Source of the DNA: Ruminiclostridium papyrosolvens DSM 2782
GTDB taxonomy: Bacteria > Bacillota > Clostridia > Acetivibrionales > DSM-1351
Length of the DNA stretch: 64,000 nt
Assembly (NCBI RefSeq): GCF_029318685.1
Contig: NZ_CP119677.1
Span: 1,426,001-1,490,000, forward strand
Direction: 5' to 3'
Shown here: positions 62,711-64,000 of the stretch, in pieces
Numbering within the stretch: position 1 is the stretch's first letter
Layout of the letters: every line of letters begins with the position of its first letter
The notes under the pieces: model-generated
Database searches by the model: none
Told to the model about the DNA's origin: nothing
Seen by the model: only the letters and a program-made list of their open reading frames with translations
Translations under genes and position numbers: made by a program

Positions 62711-64000
62711 ATGAATAAATTTGAAGTTATTTCGCCATACAAGCCCATGGGAGACCAACCGGAAGCTATAGCAAAAATAAGTAAAGCTATACAAGAAGGC
62801 CAAAAACATCAGACGCTTTTGGGTGTTACAGGCTCAGGAAAGACATATACAGTGGCAAAAGTTATAGAGCAGGTGCAAAAGCCTACTCTGGTAATTGCAC
62901 ACAACAAGACACTTGCAGCTCAACTTTGTAGTGAGTTTAAAGAGTTTTTTCCCAATAATGTAGTTGAATATTTTGTAAGTTATTACGATTACTATCAACC
63001 GGAAGCATATATACCATCAACTGATACGTATATAGAAAAAGATTCTTCTGTAAACGAAGAAATTGATAAATTGAGACACTCCGCCACAGCAGCGCTGTTT
63101 GAGCGAAGGGATGTAATTATTGTTGCCAGTGTTTCCTGTATTTACGGATTGGGAGACCCGGAGGACTACACAGACCTGATGTTGTCCCTTAGAGTAGGTA
63201 TGCAGAAGGACAGGGACGAAGTAATCAGAAAATTGGTAGATATACAGTATGAAAGAAATGAGATAGATTTTAGAAGAGGAAGGTTCAGGGCAAGAGGAGA
63301 TGTTCTGGAGATATTCCCTGCGAACAGCTCCGAAAAGGTATTAAGAGTAGAATTTTTTGGAGATGAGATAGAAAGAATCACGGAAGTAGATTATCTGACA
63401 GGTGAGATAATTGGAACTAGGGAGCACATAGCTGTTTTTCCGGCTTCTCACTACGCTACCACCAGACCTAAAATGGATCGTGCCATGGTAACTATTGAAA
63501 AAGAGCTGGAAGAAAGACTGGAGCAGTTTAAAATGGAAGGCAAACTGCTGGAAGCTCAAAGACTGGAACAAAGAACCAGATATGATTTGGAAATGATGTC
63601 TGAAATAGGCTTCTGTCAAGGCATAGAGAATTATTCACGTCATATAAGCGGCCGTGAACCGGGGAGTTCACCATATACACTTATGGATTATTTTCCTGAT
63701 GATTATCTGCTTGTTATAGATGAATCTCATGTTACGGTATCACAGGTAGGGGCTATGTACAACGGCGACCGTTCCAGAAAAGAATCTCTTGTAGAGTATG
63801 GTTTCAGGCTGCCGTCAGCCTTTGACAACAGGCCGCTTAAATTCCATGAATTTGAGGAACGGGTGAATCAGGTAGTATATGTAAGTGCTACGCCGGCTGT
63901 ATATGAAAGGGAGCATTCCACTCAGATAGTTGAACAGATTTTAAGGCCTACAGGATTAATAGATCCGGAGATTATTATAAGACCTGTGAAAGGTCAGATA
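62711..64000 (+). CDS. uvrB: Excinuclease ABC subunit B (5' part)
   Basis: DNA-repair helicase-like subunit that verifies damage and loads UvrC; 430 residues are visible and the frame stays open at the window end (full length is about 660). [12 protein letters not shown] is the family N-terminus, GVTGSGKT the Walker A, and [20 protein letters not shown] the beta-hairpin with the aromatic residues that probe [11 protein letters not shown] is motif II. The ATG follows AGAAAGG. A LexA-type box upstream suggests SOS control. Confidence 0.97.
   Translation, partial: MNKFEVISPYKPMGDQPEAIAKISKAIQEGQKHQTLLGVTGSGKTYTVAKVIEQVQKPTLVIAHNKTLAAQLCSEFKEFFPNNVVEYFVSYYDYYQPEAYIPSTDTYIEKDSSVNEEIDKLRHSATAALFERRDVIIVASVSCIYGLGDPEDYTDLMLSLRVGMQKDRDEVIRKLVDIQYERNEIDFRRGRFRARGDVLEIFPANSSEKVLRVEFFGDEIERITEVDYLTGEIIGTREHIAVFPASHYATTRPKMDRAMVTIEKELEERLEQFKMEGKLLEAQRLEQRTRYDLEMMSEIGFCQGIENYSRHISGREPGSSPYTLMDYFPDDYLLVIDESHVTVSQVGAMYNGDRSRKESLVEYGFRLPSAFDNRPLKFHEFEERVNQVVYVSATPAVYEREHSTQIVEQILRPTGLIDPEIIIRPVKGQI

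Noticed and set aside
1-64000. CRISPR arrays, tRNA or rRNA genes, complete insertion sequences.
   Set aside because: No repeat-spacer pattern, tRNA-like cloverleaf, rRNA core sequence or intact transposase was recognised on reading.

Overview
The window looks like a chromosomal segment of a low-GC, plant-polysaccharide-using clostridium, most like the Ruminiclostridium (Clostridium cellulolyticum) group. This is inferred from AT-rich codon use, strong GGAGG ribosome sites, a YesM/YesN-type two-component pair beside a sugar ABC importer, a Firmicutes-type GalT, Fe-S/thiamine 2-oxoacid oxidoreductases, SLH-domain proteins, and tetrahydrofolate, preQ1 and guanine riboswitches. No rRNA, tRNA or CRISPR was seen. 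Most starts were set by ribosome-binding-site spacing, which often trims a few codons from the longest open frame.

Region 1 (1-19.6 kb) is an alpha-galactoside and galactose locus. It holds the end of a GatZ/KbaZ-type gene, an aldo/keto reductase, an RbsD/FucU mutarotase, an MFS transporter, a YesM-like sensor kinase with a YesN-like regulator, a sugar ABC importer (binding protein and two permeases, no ATPase gene), a GH36 alpha-galactosidase, a GH31 glucosidase-family enzyme and galT-galK-galE. Together they suggest sensing, import, hydrolysis and Leloir metabolism of galactose-containing oligosaccharides.

Region 2 (19.7-26.6 kb) has a MarR regulator with a likely autoregulatory operator, a heterodimeric ABC exporter with one degenerate ATP site, two unassigned minus-strand envelope or secreted proteins, and an unusual P-II protein without the uridylylated tyrosine.

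Region 3 (26.6-33.2 kb) is an accessory island with visibly higher GC. A minus-strand OmpR/histidine-kinase pair is divergent from a lipoprotein, two FtsX-type permeases and an ATPase. Its right edge contains the remains of a large serine recombinase joined to the 3' end of a broken glycosyltransferase/TPR gene, which suggests arrival by a mobile element.

Region 4 (33.3-47 kb) carries iorA-iorB-mgsA and a paaK-type ligase with its own promoter, a MacA/MacB-like export system with an SLH protein, a DUF3243 protein, an FMN-binding-type lipoprotein, a THF riboswitch with folT, a DUF4097-like lipoprotein and an acidic unknown protein.

Region 5 (47-64 kb) carries a parE/parC-type topoisomerase pair, a cyclophilin, a COG2509-type flavoprotein, a preQ1 riboswitch with queT, a guanine riboswitch with xpt followed by a nucleoside ABC importer, a 56-residue membrane protein, trpS, mntP, and the 5' two thirds of uvrB behind a LexA-box-like palindrome. 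The most discovery-like items are the island with its fossil recombinase junction, the two unknown envelope proteins, the variant P-II protein and the mgsA gene inside an arylpyruvate oxidoreductase operon.
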